DNA of 64,000 nucleotides, taken from assembly GCA_964502145.1 (NCBI GenBank), contig CAZCVI010000025.1, forward strand, positions 19,510 through 83,509. Reading direction: 5' to 3'. This DNA is from CAZCVI01 sp964502145 (GTDB lineage Bacteria; Acidobacteriota; Aminicenantia; UBA2199). Position numbers and translations under genes: made by a program. The number at the start of each line of letters is the position of its first letter. The first letter of the stretch is position 1. A model generated the notes under the pieces. It was not told the DNA's origin, searched no databases, and saw nothing but the letters and a program-made list of their open reading frames with translations. Below, piece by piece: positions 62,554 through 64,000 of this stretch.

Positions 62554-63385
62554 GTAATATCCTTTTTAATTCTTTTAAGATTAAATCCGGTTTTTCATCC
62601 CGTGCATAATTATGACTGATGCGCGAAGAGCGGACGCTTTGCATGGAGATGTCCACGTCAAAACTATCATCTTCAAAATAGTTGCCTTTTTTGACGATGC
62701 CCCGTCCAGCCTCGGCGAAAAACGAACCGCCACCAAACCCGATACCATCTTCAAAACCGGACCGATTAACAAAAATATAATGCTGGTGGTGATGAATGGC
62801 AAATACCTCGCCCAATCGTTCCCATAATTTCAAAGAAGCCATACCTTCTGGGCCAAGACCACGGAAAGGGCTGTTAGAAATAGCAATTAAAAAATCAACG
62901 TTTTGCAAATAGTACAAGTAGGCATTGATAGGAAAGAGGATTTCCCGGCAAATGAGGATTCCGGCAGTAAAACCCGATTTTTCCAATGGGAAACTTTGGA
63001 AGGTATCACCGGCTTTAAAGATCATTCCTTCTTCGAACATTCCAAAATTGGGGAGTTGTACTTTGCGGTGGGTGTGGAGGAGTGTGCCGTGGGAGAAATA
63101 GAGTGCGCAGTTATAAATAATACCGGGAATTTCTTCGAAAGGTGCTCCCACGAGGATATCGATATCCCGGCTTAATGCTTCCAGCATCCGTAGGGTGGGA
63201 TCGTTGGGGGTTAACGCGATATCATAGATGATATCTTTTAAAAAATACCCGCTGATACTGAGTTCAGGAAAAATGATCAGCTCGATTTTATCGGTAATAG
63301 CCTGGGTGATTTGCAAGCGGTGGAATTCCATATTCTTGGACACGTTTCCCAGCGTGGGACTGAATTGTATGGCTCGTATTTTCAT
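62546..63385 (-). CDS. nitrilase-family amidase, probable glutaminase partner of NadE
   Basis: A 279-aa carbon-nitrogen hydrolase with the Glu-Lys-Cys triad: Glu41 in IIFPELSISGY, Lys108 in HTHRKVQLPNFG and Cys146 in GILICREILFP. These match the N-terminal glutaminase domain of glutamine-dependent NAD+ synthetase (normally fused, about 540-680 aa in total). It is encoded first in the operon and overlaps nadE by 8 nt. It has a promoter at 63392-63420. Glutaminase function is inferred from context. Confidence 0.88.
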   Translation of the reverse strand: MKIRAIQFSPTLGNVSKNMEFHRLQITQAITDKIELIIFPELSISGYFLKDIIYDIALTPNDPTLRMLEALSRDIDILVGAPFEEIPGIIYNCALYFSHGTLLHTHRKVQLPNFGMFEEGMIFKAGDTFQSFPLEKSGFTAGILICREILFPINAYLYYLQNVDFLIAISNSPFRGLGPEGMASLKLWERLGEVFAIHHHQHYIFVNRSGFEDGIGFGGGSFFAEAGRGIVKKGNYFEDDSFDVDISMQSVRSSRISHNYARDEKPDLILKELKRILHA

Positions 63386-63391
63386 TGTATT

Positions 63392-63420
63392 AATATATCA
63401 TAGAATAATCAATTAAGCAA
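63392..63420 (-). promoter_or_regulatory. promoter of the NAD synthetase operon
   Basis: On the minus strand TTGCTT (63415-63420), 17-nt spacer, TATATT (63392-63397), ending 7 nt before the ATG. Confidence 0.6.
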
Positions 63421-63425
63421 TTACC

Positions 63426-63604
63426 TGGATTCACCGCCAAGTTTCAGAAAAAACTGGACTATCTGGACTTACTGGACATTCTGGACTTACTGGACTTCAC
63501 AAAACCTTTGATTTTTCCAGCTTGTCCAGTAAGTATAGTATGTCCAGATAGTCCAGCGTGCCACGGTTAGCCGTGGCTCTTTTTAAAACTTGGCAGTGGA
63601 TTCA
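63426..63604. repeat. palindromic 9-nt-repeat element, copy C (TGGAC type, best ends)
   Basis: The left end TGGATTCACCGCCAAGTTT (63426-63444) and right end AAACTTGGCAGTGGATTCA (63586-63604) are inverted copies with 16 of 19 matches. The left arm has CTGGACTAT, CTGGACTTA, CTGGACATT, CTGGACTTA, CTGGACTTC; the right arm carries GTCCAGTAA, GTCCAGATA and GTCCAG in reverse. An extra small hairpin (CCACGG/CCGTGG) sits near 63561-63576. Confidence 0.88.
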
Positions 63605-63634
63605 ACAATTAGGGCAACAACACTTGGATTCACG

Positions 63635-63692
63635 GTCACATTTTTAAAATCGTTGTGGACTATATGGACAACATGGATGATGTGGACAAAAA
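63635..63692. repeat. half copy (E) of the palindromic 9-nt-repeat element
   Basis: A left end TGGATTCACGGTCACATTT is followed by TGTGGACTA, TATGGACAA, CATGGATGA, TGTGGACAA at 9-nt spacing. No opposing arm or right end is present, so it is a truncated copy, 31 nt from copy C. Confidence 0.7.
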
Positions 63693-63862
63693 ATTAAAAT
63701 TTTTAGGAAGATCCGAAAGGAAACGGTGTGCTTCAGGCTTGAATAGAGAATAATTTTGGTTGCTTGAGTCAAAAACAGTGGTGAATTGAGAGAATATGGG
63801 TAGAAGAAAGGAAAAATAGGGGGGTTATGTGTTCCTTCTGGCTTACATTCTCTTTCGTTTGC

Positions 63863-63967
63863 GGTTATAATTCCTGTTTTTATGGTGCAATCATGAGGAT
63901 CAGGGGTGCAATGTCTAAATACAGTGGTGCAATTATAACTTGCCAGGGGAGTGTATAATATTTTGTG
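63863..63967. repeat. short 21-nt array at the window edge
   Basis: GGTGCAAT occurs at 63884, 63905 and 63926 exactly 21 nt apart, with a related GGTTATAAT at 63863 and GGGAGTGTATAAT at 63947. The unit contains CAAT, as does the array at 6150. It may be the end of a transposon lying beyond the window. From 63693 to 64000 I can support no gene. Confidence 0.65.
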
Positions 63968-64000
63968 TAAATTCATTTTCACGATATTTCAAATATGATA

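Noticed and set aside
63644..63982. 112-aa minus-strand frame at the right edge
   Set aside because: Covers half-element E and the 21-nt array; composition unlike a protein and no ribosome-binding site.

Overview
The window looks like a chromosomal segment of a free-living, Gram-negative, probably anaerobic bacterium of moderate GC. An LpxH-type phosphatase, lipoprotein signals, a sortilin/VPS10-type propeller protein, a DUF2911 protein, a Tat-exported DUF362 protein and a 2-hydroxyacyl-CoA dehydratase-type activase fit the Acidobacteriota/Aminicenantes part of the tree best, but this is inference from gene content, with no marker-gene comparison. About a dozen promoters are sigma70-like (TTGAC[A/T]-N17-TATAAT), which argues against Bacteroidota despite several Bacteroidota-like families. 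No rRNA and no CRISPR array is visible.

Layout. 1-972: frameshifted ISAs1 transposase, cut by the window edge; 1281-2129 sulfotransferase-like. 2245-5855: a compact RiPP-type cluster on the minus strand (46-aa Cys-containing precursor behind a consensus promoter, two radical SAM/SPASM proteins, a six-bladed-propeller exported protein). 6150-6464: decayed 21-nt tandem array. 6570-13491: hybrid histidine kinase, DUF2911, then a GntR/ABC operon with two paralogous permeases and an ankyrin lipoprotein. 13764-25770: PH-like and zinc-ribbon proteins, an aminotransferase, a double adenylate kinase, a VPS10 protein, DUF362 and exported proteins, a solute-binding protein. 26014: tRNA-His. 26122-31077: four coupled genes (isochorismatase-fold, FAD oxidoreductase, RlmN/Cfr-like radical SAM, STAND-TPR ATPase). 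31187-34839: palindromic repeat, Lys-rich 21-nt array, three Uma2 paralogues. 34930-41987: two-component and HDOD signalling proteins. 42353-50530: DUF4301, AAA/PD-(D/E)XK protein, LpxH-like, giant CoA-dehydratase activase. 50806-52715: AAA ATPase + DUF4435/TOPRIM pair resembling PARIS defence, beside tRNA-Ala. 52919-63385: housekeeping (PfkB kinase, Hpt, panD-panC-panB, deoxynucleoside kinase, HDOD, HEAT protein, IF-1, RsmI, split NAD synthetase).

Two themes run through the non-coding DNA. First, at least five interspersed elements are long imperfect hairpins whose arms are built of 9-nt repeats (TGGGA type or TGGAC type) and whose best copies are bounded by inverted ends related to TGGATTCACCGCCAAGTTT. 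Second, there are three arrays with an exact 21-nt period. The best candidates for undescribed systems are the propeller/radical-SAM RiPP cluster, the RlmN-like/STAND operon and the palindromic repeat family.
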